NCBI GenBank assembly: GCA_003707065.3
Contig: PPXM03000005.1
Span: forward strand, 910,501 to 974,500
Direction: 5' to 3'
Length of the DNA: 64,000 nucleotides
From: Trigonopsis variabilis
Lineage: Eukaryota > Ascomycota > Trigonopsidomycetes > Trigonopsidales > Trigonopsidaceae
Shown here: positions 22,640 through 34,746 of the stretch, one piece after another
Layout of the letters: each line of letters starts with the position of its first letter
Numbering within the stretch: position 1 is the first letter of the stretch
Program-made: the position numbers and the translations under genes
The notes under the pieces: generated by a model
Told to the model about the DNA's origin: nothing
What the model saw: only the letters and a program-made list of their open reading frames with translations
Databases searched by the model: none

Positions 22640-25499
22640 ATGGAGGAGAAAAAGAGAAGGGTGGGAGACTATGAATTTTCCAAGAAATCTCGACAGGCGT
22701 CTCTTATCTTTTCCCCATTTCGGGTAAGATAGACAAGGTTGGTCCGGAAATCAGTGAGCTAACCTTCAGTCCATAGGCCATGTCACCAATGCCGTGCCTT
22801 TTTCGGTGACATCCCTCGGTAAAACATTTATAATTACAACCTGTGTTGGGTCTAATTTCCAAATATATGATGTAGGTTTTGACTTAATTCAGGATACTGA
22901 CTTGAAGGCTTCTAATCTTCATTTACTCTTTGTCTCTAGTCCAGCAACACCTTCACCTATCACATGCATCAAAACTTATCGGCAATCGACTTATGTGACT
23001 TGGGGAACTAGTTTCGGCTCGTTTAAACGAGGCAAGTTAGTGACCAGCGTGGACCTTCCTCAGCAAGCATCTGATGAAGGACCGATTACCGATTTGACTC
23101 TTTTTGGGGAATATATTTGTGCTAGTACGAACCAGACTGTCTATGTTTATCGTCATGATTCTGGCGAAGTGATCGAATTATATACGACAATTACTGTTCC
23201 GTTAGGCTTAGGAGCTATAATCAAAATCGTCCATCCTCCTACTTACCTGAATAAAGTAATGGTCGTTACTGAGAACAATTTCTTAATTGTTAATATTAGA
23301 ACCAACAAAGTCTTGTTTATTTCAGAACCCTTTCCTACTGCTATCGTCACTGTCGAACCAGCTCCAGTGTTGGATGTTGTGGCTTTTGGATTTGCTGATG
23401 GAAAAATCAGTATATATAATATTCGCAAAGCATTGGAGTTATTTTTTTTACAAACATCTGACCGGATTGCTAGTCTTTCTTTCAGATCGGACGATAACTC
23501 TCATCTCTGTGTGGGTTTTTCTTCAGGTGATATTGGATTTTATAGTCTTAATACTAAACGTCGAATATTCGTCTTACCTCAAGCGCATTTAGAAACATGT
23601 GGAGGTGTATCTAATGTTCACTTCTTGACAGGCTCTCCCGTTTTAGTCACCAGTGGCTCCGATAACTTCTTGAAAGAATATGTCTTCGATCCGGTGATCA
23701 GCACCACTACCCAGAATATTGGTGGGCCTCCTAGATTACTGCGAAGCCGAGGTGGTCATTCTTCAACTCCAAACTCGATCCTTTTTGCTGATCCTTTAGG
23801 GCATCATATCTTATCTGGATCTCTTGACCAAAGTCTTTGGTCATTCTCTCTTCGAAAGGATGCCCAGAGTCATGAATTTTCTCAACGAGAACACAAATCA
23901 GCTAAACGCAGTGCTGGTCTAGTCAATAGTATCAAAGAACGATTTCCGCCAATCACGGCGATTGCTTATCAACCAACTCGGCAAGGAAGTTGGGAAAATA
24001 TCGTCACTGCTCATAAAGGCTTGAACTTTGCTTACACATGGGATGGTAAGAAAGGAAGAGTTGGGCGATGGAAGCTAGCAACTAGCGATGGAGGCTCAGT
24101 GAAATCAGTTGCTATCACTGCCTGTGGTAACTTCGGTATCGTGGGGTCTTCCTCTGGCTCAGTTACTGTGTATAATCTTCAAAGCGGGCAATTAAGAAAG
24201 AAATTTATCGGACACCCAAAGGCGGTAACAGGTGTGGTTGTGAATGCCTCTAATCGATATTTATACTCGACTTCTATTGATGGAACCATATTAACTCATG
24301 ATTTTGTTCAGCAAAAACTTATTTCCTCCATTCAATTGGATTCTCCTATCACTGATGTTCGCTTTTTTGACAACTCCGACCTCCTTGCTTGCGTATTGGA
24401 TAACTTTTCCATCGTTGTCGTCGATGTCAGCACTCAGAAAGTTGTCCGCGAACTGTGGGGTCATGAGAATCGAATCACCAGTATTGATTTTATGCCCGAT
24501 GGACGATGGATAATCAGTGCATCGATGGACTCTACTATCCGAACGTGGGATTTACCTACCGGTATGTGTATCGATGCGTTTAAAGTGAAGGATATTGTTA
24601 CTTGTCTAAGGGTCAGTCCCAACTCTGAATGGCTTGCGACTAGCCATGTCAGCGATGTCGGCATAAGTTTGTGGAATAACAAGTCGCAATTCAAGACTGT
24701 CCCAATTCGGCAAGTGTCCGAAGACGTGATCACCACGATAGAAGCTCCGACCATTTCTGGTGACAATTCGTCTGGACTACTGGAAGGCGCTTTTGATGAG
24801 GATGACGAATCTCGCAAAAGTTCCACTTATTACCGATCCGTGGACCAGATATCAGATGACCTTTTGACGTTGTCTCTTGTCCCTAGAAATATCTACAATA
24901 CACTTCTTAACTTTGAGGCCATTTTGTCTCGCAACAAGCCTGTTGAGGCTCCCAAAGCCCCAGAACGAGCTCCATTTTTCTTAACTGCCTCCGGTGAACA
25001 ACATACAGATGGAGTTACTGAGGAAATAAATGCTCTCGCTGCCTCAGAAGCCAATCAGCGATCATTGGTATCTCAAGTAAATGCCAATGGAATGCACGAA
25101 ACCGATTTCCAGCGTGCGCTACGTCAATCCATTGATACTCGGGACTCCAATAATTATTTACAAATGACAAGTGTTTTGGAAAAACTTTCTCCTTCTGCTG
25201 CCAATATGGAGATTCGGTCTTTACATGCTATTCCTCCTTTTGACGAATTAGTCGTGTTCCTCGATGCAATGACGACGCATCTCATTGCTCGCTCAGATTT
25301 TGAAATGATTCAGGCCTGGATGGCCTTGTTTCTACAAGTGCATGGCGATATAATTCGGACATCAGTGGAAGAAAGTCTCGATGCACCTTTATCTCAAGCC
25401 CTTATTAGGTGGAAAGATGCGCAGGAGACTGTTTCGAGGCAACTCGAAGGATCAGTCGACTATTGCATTGGCATAGTGAACTTTCTTAGATCGGCCTAG
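22640..25499 (+). CDS. UTP21: U3 snoRNP / SSU-processome WD40 protein UTP21 (WDR36)
   Basis: Core UTP-B subunit needed for 18S rRNA maturation. Exon 1 is 22640-22723 and exon 2 is 22770-25499, giving 937 residues, a normal length. The junction gives IFSPFRSIGHVTNAVPFSV, a typical Utp21 N-terminus. Two WD40 propellers follow; clear repeats include CGNFGIVGSSSGSVTVYNL, FMPDGRWIISASMDSTIRTW and a preceding WGHENRI. The C-terminal domain (about 750-937) contains SPAANMEIRSLHAI and an FLDAMTTHLIARSDFEMIQA helix, as in the Utp21 C-terminal family. It ends 67 bp from the TRM1 stop on the other strand. Confidence 0.95.
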
Positions 25500-25566
25500 A
25501 AAATGTAGTGATGACCCTTTGTATATTAGACAAGAACGTTTTTTCCTCTTTATCTTTCATAAATGT

Positions 25567-27075
25567 TTACTCCTGTGTCTTATTTTTTCGCCCGGAAGGT
25601 CTAGCTTTAGGACCCCAATTAGGAGGATGAGCGGGAAACCGCACTACCTTGAAATCTCGCTTCGGCAGAGCGGAGGCATTAATCGTAAAATCTATTTCCT
25701 TATCATTCAAACCGCCTTGTAGAATGGCCTTTCCCGGCGACCCGTCCGTAATGTTGCTTTCTTTGATTGGATGCAATTTAATCCATGCTCTAATAATGTT
25801 CCATATGTATTCACCGGGAGCATCAGTTTTTAAGCATGCCGCTGCCGCATGAGTGAGAGAGACTCTATATCCGCCGTTCACCAAAGCCGAGGCGAAGATA
25901 TTTAGAGGAGGACATATGGCTCGAACAGTAGAAGCCAGGTTGGTCGGTGAGATATAAAAAGGAGTATTCACTTCATCGTTTGCAGTTATGAGCATACCTT
26001 CAACGCGCTTTAGCGTTCCATAAACCGCTTCGTCTAGTGTCTTATGGATGACCAGCATTTTGTCAATAAAAGCTCGGTTATGCAGATCACCGCCCCACAT
26101 TGGCCCCCCTATATGCATTGTAAACCCACAGTGTTGGCATCTATTCGATGAACCTGCCATGATCTGAGCTTGCTTATACCGCCGGTCTTTGCCTTCACCG
26201 ACAGCCCGACCAAGAGGCTGGATTACTGGAGAAGCACAGCCAGAACAGGAAAGTACCGTTATTGTATTTGCAAACGCCTCTTTGGCTCTTAAAGGGGAGG
26301 ACCAGACGCGAACAAACACTCGGACATAGAAGTCAATAGAGAGGGACACGAGTGGTTCGATAGACTTTCCGTATTTCGCAGCGTTCTGAGAAAGGGAATG
26401 CAAAACCAATCTTAGTGCACATTCGTGAGAGTACGTTCCTTTTACTGTACTTCCTCCATATGAAGCAAAGCATTTTTCTGGATATTCTCCTCCAGCGAGA
26501 ACAGCAAGGTCAGTACAGGTCACCAATAATAGTCCTCCAGACACAACCGCCCGAACAGCAGCATCTATGAAAGGAGCTGCGGTACCATAAGGGTCAAGAT
26601 CAATGACATGCACAGGTTTGTTTGAGCTAGACCGGTCAAACAACGATTCGTATATTAAAGCATTAGCATCTTTTTTTGATGAGACAACAATTTTCTCAAC
26701 ATTATTATGAGCAATATTTCTTTCAATGGCTTCAACCGCCTCTTGAGATATATCATTGGCGACTACTTTCTTTATTTGAGGTATCTCTTTAGCGTATCGA
26801 ATAGCCCGAAGACCTGTCGCTGATAAGGGCTCGAGGACATTGATAAATGGCTCAGCAGCCGATCTATCAATTGGCTCTCCATTCTCTGCCTTGAACCTTT
26901 TTCTTTTCGATCTCTTTTCCTTTTCTTGTCGCTCCTCACTGTATACGTTTGCCCAAGCACGAATGGCTATTACAGACAGATCCCGATTATACTGTTGGAT
27001 TGGATTATAAAATACTCCTTTAGGAAAGAGCATATTTGCTCTGCCCTCAGTGAAGGCGTCATATTCCTCCGACAT
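25567..27075 (-). CDS. TRM1: tRNA (guanine26-N2)-dimethyltransferase Trm1
   Basis: SAM-dependent enzyme that makes N2,N2-dimethylguanosine at tRNA position 26. Single exon, 502 residues. It opens with TEGRANMLFPKGVFYNPIQQYNRD, of which FYNP is the family hallmark. VLEPLSATGLRAIRYA forms the SAM pocket, VVANDISQEAVE the motif after it, and DLDPYGTAAPFIDAA the catalytic DPYG motif. CxxC pairs (CSGCASP, CQHCGF) form the zinc site of the C-terminal domain. Basic RKRF-type stretches near residue 60 may give nuclear import. The N-terminus is not an obvious mitochondrial presequence. Confidence 0.96.
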   Translation of the reverse strand: MSEEYDAFTEGRANMLFPKGVFYNPIQQYNRDLSVIAIRAWANVYSEERQEKEKRSKRKRFKAENGEPIDRSAAEPFINVLEPLSATGLRAIRYAKEIPQIKKVVANDISQEAVEAIERNIAHNNVEKIVVSSKKDANALIYESLFDRSSSNKPVHVIDLDPYGTAAPFIDAAVRAVVSGGLLLVTCTDLAVLAGGEYPEKCFASYGGSTVKGTYSHECALRLVLHSLSQNAAKYGKSIEPLVSLSIDFYVRVFVRVWSSPLRAKEAFANTITVLSCSGCASPVIQPLGRAVGEGKDRRYKQAQIMAGSSNRCQHCGFTMHIGGPMWGGDLHNRAFIDKMLVIHKTLDEAVYGTLKRVEGMLITANDEVNTPFYISPTNLASTVRAICPPLNIFASALVNGGYRVSLTHAAAACLKTDAPGEYIWNIIRAWIKLHPIKESNITDGSPGKAILQGGLNDKEIDFTINASALPKRDFKVVRFPAHPPNWGPKARPSGRKNKTQE

Positions 27076-28529
27076 GATCTGTCTTAGGCTTGAAAACTGA
27101 TTTGGGAGAATTTTTTGGTTACAGTAACAGTAACAGGAGATGGCTCTTCACAGTCAGCAAGCTGGTGTGAACAATTAAGATATTACATGCATTGAAATTG
27201 AATTCAGAGAAGCTAATCTGTGATAAAGTACTACAAAAAGCGGGTAAAGTAGAAAAAACTACGCCATATGTGTGACCAAGAATCGATGGTTAAGTATCTG
27301 AGCCCATCGATTTCTTATTCACTCATAGTTGTATTTAACTAGAATTGATATTTTTTCTACTTAACAAAAAGCGCTATTAAGATGCTCTGTCGAATTGTAC
27401 GCCAACAGCAAGGCAACCTAGTACTATTAAACAGTCTGATACCGAGAGCTAGTCTACTCGCCTGCAAAGAATTATTCGATACTGGTTTCGATATATTTAA
27501 TTTCTTATAACTTATCGTCTTTCGGGATTAGTTTCATGAGACGGGCATACCTGCCTCGTTTTCTGGGCAGCGAGAACCTTTAGCGGGATCGTTGGTGCTG
27601 TTTCAGGTTTACAGCAGTCAAGTAACACAAGCCTTTCAAGAGACGAATAGCTTTATTGCATATCGAGATGACAGACCAACGGCAAAGTGAACACCCTTAT
27701 CCTGGGTCTCAATATACATTAAGATCCTCTTGGAAATCGATATTCCGACTATTTCGCAAGAACCGGGAGAACCGAAAATCGACTAGCTTTGAACTTCATA
27801 AACGTATCAAGGGAGCTTTCCCCTCTACGATTGATTTCGGAGGAGATAAACCCATAATGGATGTCGATCAGTTCATAAGAGAATCAAGTAACATGAATAA
27901 CTGAACAATGCTGTTAGCTCGAGTCTAGAACTGTCAGCTATGTGATATAATGAACAATTGCACGAATTATATTGGATCACACGAATGGTCGAATCCGTAT
28001 CACATTTCTTAGTCTCTTCAGCGTTCTTGTTCGCGCTTTCACTGAACATATCATTAATTCCATGAAGATAAACCTGGCTGTTTCTTATTGTCCGAAAGTA
28101 TGATGATGTTCCCACTTAACCTTCAAAGCAAAAATCACAAAAACAATTGATCAGGTGAGCTCCAAAGCTTAGATAGATATAAAGATATAAAGACAATCAG
28201 ATACTGAAGCTGAGCTATGTACATTATTCTGAAAATCAGAAGAGCACAAAAAGTCTTCGGACGAGTAACGATTATATTTAATGAAAGAAATCCGGAGTCT
28301 CGATTGTAATCTGTAATAACAGACACACACATAACGGGCTCTTAACGACCAAATGATAACAACGAATGAATCATTAGACTTCCATTTTCACTAAAGTAGA
28401 AGCTCGAATTTATGCCAGTTCCTCTTCATAAAATTTTATAGTTTCTAGGTATGGAATAAATATTGTCTTCCATCTGACAAGACAACCTCCCATACGTTAC
28501 CTCCCAACTGTTACCTTAGAAATTTTCTC
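27076..28529. other. Intergenic, 1.45 kb, divergent TRM1 / BUD20
   Basis: AT-rich spacer between divergent genes. One small plus-strand frame (27668-27904) is listed separately as uncertain. Otherwise I see no RNA gene, repeat or recognisable protein. Confidence 0.45.
27668..27904 (+). CDS. Possible small unidentified protein, 78 residues
   Basis: ATG-initiated frame in a 1.45-kb spacer. The product is basic in the middle (WKSIFRLFRKNRENRKSTS) and acidic at the end, with no membrane span or motif I recognise. No adjoining exon with good splice sites was found. It could be a short real gene or chance; kept at low confidence because its composition is protein-like. Confidence 0.25.
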   Translation: MTDQRQSEHPYPGSQYTLRSSWKSIFRLFRKNRENRKSTSFELHKRIKGAFPSTIDFGGDKPIMDVDQFIRESSNMNN

Positions 28530-28964
28530 ATGGGAAGCATTCGACGGAGTAAAACGAAGCGGAGAACTCGGTAAGAAGATAAAACAGATAAGTATATTAA
28601 CTTCAGTGACCTGGACCAGGTATACGGAGATATCAATGAACCTGAAAGGTTGAATAAACTACAACGGCAGCCTCTTGATGATACGAAGCCGGGATTAGGT
28701 CAATATTATTGCTGTGAATGTGCAAAATATTTCGACAATGAGACCGCTCAAGTGCACCATTTGCGACGAAAAAATCACAAGCGACGGGTAAGGCTATTGA
28801 AAGATCGGCCATATACGAAAGAAGAAGCCGATGCGGCCGCCGGTTTAGGAACAGCTGACTTTTATCTCAAAGTCCAACGAGAGCAAGCAATCAAAGATGA
28901 AGAAAAAAAGGTTACCCAGGATATTGAAATGGAGAAAGATATGGTACAAGAGATTCCGCACTAG
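28530..28964 (+). CDS. BUD20: BUD20-like C2H2 zinc-finger 60S export factor
   Basis: Shuttling factor that travels with pre-60S particles and aids their nuclear export. Exons 28530-28570 and 28607-28964 give 132 residues. The N-terminus MGSIRRSKTKRRTRDLDQVY is the basic Bud20/ZNF593 start. Then comes QYYCCECAKYFDNETAQVHH with the C2H2 finger (Cys pair, then HH and KNHKRR), and LKDRPYTKEEADAAAGLG, a family signature. The C-terminal tail is acidic. The intron is 36 nt with TTAACTTCAG at its end. Start chosen because only this ATG supplies the conserved N-terminus. Confidence 0.93.
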
Positions 28965-29034
28965 AGAGGATACTTTGAGAGATAATTTAGGAGAGCTTAG
29001 GAGAACTTGGCGGAAAAAATAGTCTGCCGAACCG

Positions 29035-30003
29035 TTAGTTGACTTCACCGAAATTGAAGTGCCCCGTCTGCTTAGCATGCTGCTGCGCCTGAGCTTCTCC
29101 TTCAACCAGAAGCCCACAATCGCCGCATTTAAGTTTAAAATGACTGGTGTCCGTGTAATAATGTCGACTGTGTAGCTGAGAGGCTAGATCCTGAGCAGCA
29201 CATCTAATCAAATCAGCATTAGTATCAAGATTATTAAATATGGTCTGCCATGACTCTTCGTCCACGGTCACACTTGCTCTCAGGTATATGGAATCATAAT
29301 GAATACCTGAGTATGCGACTAGACAAAACGTAGCTTTCCCCCCGTTAAATTCATCTAACCGTCCAGTTATAATATCAACTGATACGATCGTCAAATCGAA
29401 ATATTCGGCCAAAATACTCAGCTCGATAGCGCCTCCCCAACTATTGCTATTCTGGATCCATCTACAATATTCATCATTGGATCGTCCCAAGAATGCCGTA
29501 GAATATTTCACTGGATCGCTGCTGATTACAGTTGCCACTATACTTCGAAGTTCGTGAGCAGATTCGGTAGTCCTGAGGATATCGTAGCTTAATGCTCGGA
29601 ATAAACATGAGTTATCATCCTTCATGATCTTTAATGCTAGCCATGCATCGACGCCGTTGATATATATCTCATCTTCTGGTGAGTTCTTTCCAATAGTCGA
29701 GCCAGACGATCCAAGTCGGTTAGAAGCGCTCCCTCTTTCCTCTGGAGGATTACCGGCAGTATTTGACAGTGGATCCGCATCCTGATCTATCTCAACCAGT
29801 AATTTATCTCCATTTTTGATACCCAGCTGTCCAATTTCGGATTCTCCTATCAAAGACAGTGCCCTAGGTGGGTAGCCATTCTTGACCGTTTTGATCCTTC
29901 CTCCAAACGCAGTTTCAATTTCCTTGATTAACGATGGAACTGTTATGCTGTCATTCAGAGTAAGAATGTGAGTACTTTGAGACGATTTGATCTTAATTCG
30001 CAT
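29035..30003 (-). CDS. OTU1: OTU1/YOD1 deubiquitinase
   Basis: Cdc48/p97-associated deubiquitinase. Single exon, 322 residues. Residues 1-80 form a UBX-like ubiquitin fold (MRIKIKSSQ, LIKEIETAFGG) used for Cdc48 binding. The OTU domain has the catalytic Asp-Cys motif DDNSCLFRALSY near 130-140, GGAIELSILAEYF, and the catalytic His in AYSGIHYDS. A C-terminal C2H2 finger (LKCGDCGLLVEGEAQAQQH, then TGHFNF) is typical of YOD1/Otu1. All catalytic positions are present. It diverges from the AMSH gene across about 600 bp. Confidence 0.96.
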   Translation of the reverse strand: MRIKIKSSQSTHILTLNDSITVPSLIKEIETAFGGRIKTVKNGYPPRALSLIGESEIGQLGIKNGDKLLVEIDQDADPLSNTAGNPPEERGSASNRLGSSGSTIGKNSPEDEIYINGVDAWLALKIMKDDNSCLFRALSYDILRTTESAHELRSIVATVISSDPVKYSTAFLGRSNDEYCRWIQNSNSWGGAIELSILAEYFDLTIVSVDIITGRLDEFNGGKATFCLVAYSGIHYDSIYLRASVTVDEESWQTIFNNLDTNADLIRCAAQDLASQLHSRHYYTDTSHFKLKCGDCGLLVEGEAQAQQHAKQTGHFNFGEVN

Positions 30004-30598
30004 GGCAAAATGCTCTCATAAAAGGCCGTAATGGGAGAGGTCAATAACGGACATCGGATGGCTGTCTCATGGAAACAGACTTTATTCAGATCCCTGCCAT
30101 TCGAAGACCTCTCGAATGAGTACATTCTAAGTATACGTCTTTATATTATGCGAGGAAATCGACACGTGCCTAAAGTACAGGCTGTAAAGCAGACTGTCAT
30201 AGACTTTCTTTCTATTTGGCTGGGATCAGTCTGTCTCTCATTACCCTAAACCATTTTACATAGTTAATCAAATGTACGTTGATTGAAGTTCACACGTCCC
30301 ACATTTGATTTCTCTTAGTCCGACCTTTATGCTTGGCCACTTGTCCAATTCCAGCTATGTGGAAACACTAAGCCTAATCACTCAATCAAGGACTGAATGG
30401 GGATTTTATCTACCAGCAGCAGCCATCCCAATATAACTCTAGAGTATTCATGGTGATTTATTCTGTCTGGCATCTTCGTCTCCTCCTTTGGATCACCATT
30501 TGCGTATTGTTCCGCAAGAGGCTTGCGTAACTGGCCAGAGGGTTTTGGGAGGAAGCTCGACAACGACAACCCTAGCCCAGTCCACCTTGGTGTTCAAG
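30004..30598. other. Divergent promoter region OTU1 / AMSH
   Basis: 595 bp between two genes that both encode deubiquitinases. It includes short open frames on each strand without protein character that I trust. No repeat or RNA gene is visible. Confidence 0.4.
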
Positions 30599-32038
30599 AT
30601 GGATCTATTAGGGCTATCTATTAAAGAGCTAGCTGAGCAAGCTAAAAACTATGAATATGATCCTAGAACGAAATTTCTATACTGGGTTCGGAGTGCAGGA
30701 GCCATGGAGATGCAGGTAAGTGCCTTCGTTTCTGATTATGACTAACAGTATCTAGGCCAAGATTTACGATGTGGAGAAAAATTACCCATACGCTTATATT
30801 TTATATTGCCGTTATGCTGAGTGAGTAAGCTGGGTATTTCTATCTAATCATTCAGCTTAGTTTTGAATCATTTGGCGAAACAACCCGAGGCTAAACAGGC
30901 TTCGGGAATAAAGCAACTTAATACGTTGACGAAGGTTGGTTATCTTTTCGTAGTACTTCTGCTAATTTGCTAGCCTCTTGCCAGGATATTTGATCGAATG
31001 GAGCAGCTCAAAGTCGAAGTCATTAAGGGTAAAAACGAATATGATAGGAAGAAGCAACTGGAAATGGAAAAGCAGCGGAAACTACAGGAACAAGAGCGGC
31101 ATATGGACCAATTGTTATCATATCAAGTTGTTCCTGAGTCATTTTCAAAGAAGTCAAAGAGCGATAGGAAGAAACACGACAGGGATCAGTCATTAACTAG
31201 TAAACCAGCCGACAACGGCATCTCTGATGGCCCTCCACTGCTGTCTGTTTCTCGTCCTCGCCCTCCGATCGATTCTGTTAATGATTTACCCAAGTCGAAT
31301 CTTTCTATATCTTATCCTGATGTCTCCTTCCAACAAATTCACCAATCTTCTCCTGCTCTAGCCGTTCCTTCCCTTCCCTCACCTCACCTTGATTTTACGA
31401 GCACTACTACCTCCCACCCTGTCACTGAGTCTTCACCACCGCCTCCGCCTTCCATTCAGCATAAGTCGATCTTCTCGAACGAGCACGGTGAACCGTTACG
31501 GACTGTTTTTCTTCCTGAGAGTCTGCGTTTCAAGTTTCTGGAAATAGCGAAACCAAATACTGACAAGAAATTGGAAACCTGTGGTATTTTATGTGGGAAA
31601 TTATCCAGAAACGCCTTTTTTATTACCCACTTGGTTATTCCAGACCAAGAATCGACTACCGATACCTGTGGTACGATAAATGAAGAGAACCTCTTCGAAT
31701 TCCAAGACAAGAACGAACTATTTACTTTGGGCTGGATCCACACTCATCCTACTCAAACATGTTTTATGTCTTCCGTCGATCTCCACACTCATGCTTCTTA
31801 TCAATTAATGCTCCCTGAAGCCATCGCTATCGTCTGTGCTCCTTCGAAATCTCCAGATTGGTCCATTTTTAGACTGACGGATCCTCCAGGTTTACAAATT
31901 ATAAGTAAATGTTCAAATCCTGCTCCCTTTCATCCCCATCCTGAGCATGACATTTACCGACGAGCATTAAATTCAAGCCATGTGCTTATACAATCGGGAA
32001 TACCTTTCCAAGTGGCCGACATCCGCACCTCCAAATAG
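30599..32038 (+). CDS. AMSH-type JAMM deubiquitinase (Sst2-like)
   Basis: Zinc metalloprotease that cleaves Lys63-linked ubiquitin chains on endosomal cargo. Exons 30599-30715, 30756-30820, 30856-30934 and 30974-32038 give 441 residues. The N-terminus ([35 protein letters not shown]) is the MIT/USP8-dimerisation-like helical domain; a charged coiled coil ([20 protein letters not shown]) and a Ser/Pro linker follow. The JPN+/JAMM domain starts near residue 260: [22 protein letters not shown], and the zinc motif [17 protein letters not shown] with an upstream Glu in ENLFEFQ. All metal ligands are present. It sits next to OTU1, and PEP7 and RVS167 elsewhere in the window act in the same endocytic route. 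Confidence 0.93.
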
Positions 32039-32557
32039 AAGACGTGACTTTTTGTATTATAGGATACTGTCTGGCATCAACGATGATAGGAGATGAAATT
32101 TCTACTTTTCTGAAGGACATCAACAGTAATCGGGATAAATAAAGGGAATTTCCTATAAGAAAGGACCCATGTCCTCAATTTCTCGTTGCTCAATTACATG
32201 TGTTCAATGCCGCATTAGATTAGCCATTTTTTCAGAAGAACAAAAGTCCAATACGAAACAGGAGGTCATTTATACTGTTCTCTTCACACACTTGGTATTC
32301 ATCTCTCCGGCTAGATTATAGCTCCTTTCCATCCTTTACATCTGGATTTCCTACGAAGTGACAAATTAAGCTTATTATTAGCATGCGCATCCAACGATGC
32401 AAGTATTTTCTGAATGACTTACGTAGTATTGTCGAGAATTAAAAGACTTAAGTGAGGCGATGCACGATAAGGATGACGTTGTCATGTGGGAGCCTGTACC
32501 CGACTGGCAGCCGCTTGAGACCTTCATCAGTCTGCTGTCGACGACGACCACACGATC
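32039..32557. other. Intergenic upstream of RVS167
   Basis: 519 bp, 3' flank of the AMSH gene and promoter/leader of RVS167. No gene or repeat seen. Confidence 0.4.
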
Positions 32558-34209
32558 ATGAGCTGGAAAGGGTTTCAAAAGGGTGTTGTTAGAGTAAGTA
32601 AATTGGATTGGATAAAGAAGAAAAACAACGGGACTGGGATTATATGGGAGATATAATGGATTAGCTGACAGAACAGACACCACAAATGTTCAAGCAGAAA
32701 TTTAACATGGTAAGTGGAAGATCAGAGTGGCGAAGGAAATAATTAACAACAGGGTCAAATAACAAAAGATCCAGTTTACATTGATGCCGAACGACGGTTC
32801 AAAGAACTCGATACTGAGGTCAAGAAGCTTCATGACGAGAGTAAGAAGTATCAGAACGCCATCAATGGTAAAGACTCCTCTGATTACAAAATGAGCTGAC
32901 ATATCATATAGGAATGCTTGAGCATCAAATAGAGTTTTCTAAGGCAATTGAAGAGATCTACAAGCCGATCAATGGAAAGTTATCCGATCCCAATTCGGTC
33001 GTATCTGAAGGAAATCCCGAAGGAATTCAAGCTTGTGAACAATACCGCGAAATAGTCACGGAATTACAGGTTACTCTGAAACCAGAGCTTGAAATGATTG
33101 AGACCCGCATTGTGCAGCCTGCAACAGAGTTGATGGAAGTGATTAACTATGTCAGGAAGATGCTGACTAAACGGAACCATAAGCAGCTAGACCTTGATCG
33201 TCATACAGCAACGTACAAGAAAATAAATGATAAGAAGGAAAAGACGCTTAAAGATGAAAAGCATTTCTATAAGGCTGAAGCAGATCTCGAGGCAGCAACC
33301 CAAGAGTATAATTACTACAATGAGATGCTGAAAACCGAATTACCTCAGCTGTTTGCTTTGGAAGCTGAATTCATCAAGCCACTTTTCACCTCCCTCTATT
33401 ACATGCAGTTGAATGTTTTCTATATTTTACATAACAAGATGGAGAGCATGAATATAGCTTACTTCAATATGACCGCTGATATCGAACAAGCATTCCTCGA
33501 AAAACGTGGCGATATCCAGGAGCGTGCTGAAGCTATTCCAATTACTCGTTTTGGCGTCCTCCGCAAAGCTCCAAAATTCGGTGCTCCTGGTGCTGCGGGT
33601 GCGGCTGGTCAACCTGCTTATGGTCAACCTGGCTATAGTGCTCCACCAGCATACACGGGTGCTGTCGGTCAGGTTCCCGGAGAAAAGCAAGAATATACTC
33701 CAGCTTATGGTCAACCAGGTTACGGACAACCTGCCTATGGCCAACCACAATACGGACAGCCTCAACCTGCTTATGGCCAACCTCAACCTGCATACGGCCA
33801 ACCGCAGCCAGCGTATGGTCAGCCTCAACCTGCCTATGGTCAGCCTCAGACTGCATATGGCCAACCTCAACCCTACTCTCCTCAGGTAGCCTCTCCTGCA
33901 GTGGCATCTCCCGCTTCTCCTTATAGTGCCACCTCGATCCAATCTCCTGCCGCGACTGCCTATGGCACGCCCACTCTTGCCAGTCCTCTCTCTCCTCCCC
34001 CAGCGCCGCTTGCGGCCAGTGCTCCAGCTGCTCAGAAATGCGTAGCCTTGTATGATTATACTGCCCAGGCTCAAGGTGATTTGACTTTCACCGCCGGATC
34101 TGTCATTGAGATCATTTCTCGAACCGAGGACGCCAACGGATGGTGGACGGGTAAGTTACCCAATGGGCAGGTGGGAGTTTTTCCAGGGAATTATGTCCAA
34201 TTACAGTGA
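32558..34209 (+). CDS. RVS167: BAR-SH3 endocytic protein Rvs167/Hob1 (amphiphysin)
   Basis: Membrane-tubulating scaffold at actin patches, partner of Rvs161. Four exons (32558-32593, 32677-32709, 32753-32867, 32912-34209) give 493 residues. The N-BAR start is [20 protein letters not shown]. The BAR domain (to about 250) includes [20 protein letters not shown] and [15 protein letters not shown] Pro/Gln/Tyr/Ala linker with AYGQPQP repeats covers roughly 275-420, and an SH3 domain ends the protein ([39 protein letters not shown]). Intron 1 is 83 nt, longer than its neighbours. Domain order and length match fungal Rvs167/Hob1. Confidence 0.96.
33760..33864 (+). repeat. In-frame 21-bp tandem repeats coding PQPAYGQ
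   Basis: Five adjacent 21-nt units (33760-33780, 33781-33801, 33802-33822, 33823-33843, 33844-33864) inside RVS167, each encoding a variant of PQPAYGQ. Third-position differences show they are not recent identical copies. Looser GQPxYGQP units lie upstream to about 33610. Confidence 0.85.
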
Positions 34210-34746
34210 AATTGTCTTTGTATGGCTTACGTAGGCTGCCGAATATTAGCAGATTAGTTGGATCGCCTCGCGCTGATTCTTTCTGTCCATTTGCAAACCA
34301 GCAATGACGAATTCTCATGGTTGCTGGCATCGCTTATCCGGCGACATCGCTACATCGACTATGACAAGAGTGCTATAATTACACAAATAGGGGTCATTAG
34401 AAACCTAAACCCATCAACAGGAAACTTAAATCGGCACCGACGCCTTGGGTCTGAGACGCAACACCCAGACAGTGTGCTATCAGATCTGCAACTGGCAGAA
34501 AGGCTTGATAAGTTAAAATAGCACACATCCCAAAAATTCAGATATATTACAAGTTCTCGTTACTTATAGTACCATAGAGAAAATCTGAGACTGAAATAAA
34601 GGCTCTGGGCCAAGAATAGACGAAAAGAGTATTGGTTCTGGATCCCGGATTGCTAGCGTGCCCCTAATTCACGTGACCAGCAATTTGCCCCAGGCCTAGG
34701 TGAGGAGCAACGAAACAGTATCACACAAGCAAAGAAATCCATTAGA
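34210..34746. other. Intergenic upstream of the RhoGAP gene
   Basis: 537 bp between RVS167 and the RhoGAP gene. No reliable gene, repeat or RNA seen. Confidence 0.4.

Noticed and set aside
33427-34074. 216-codon open frame antisense to RVS167
   Set aside because: Product is Arg/Leu-rich low complexity, the expected reverse reading of Gln/Pro/Ala-rich repeats; not a gene.
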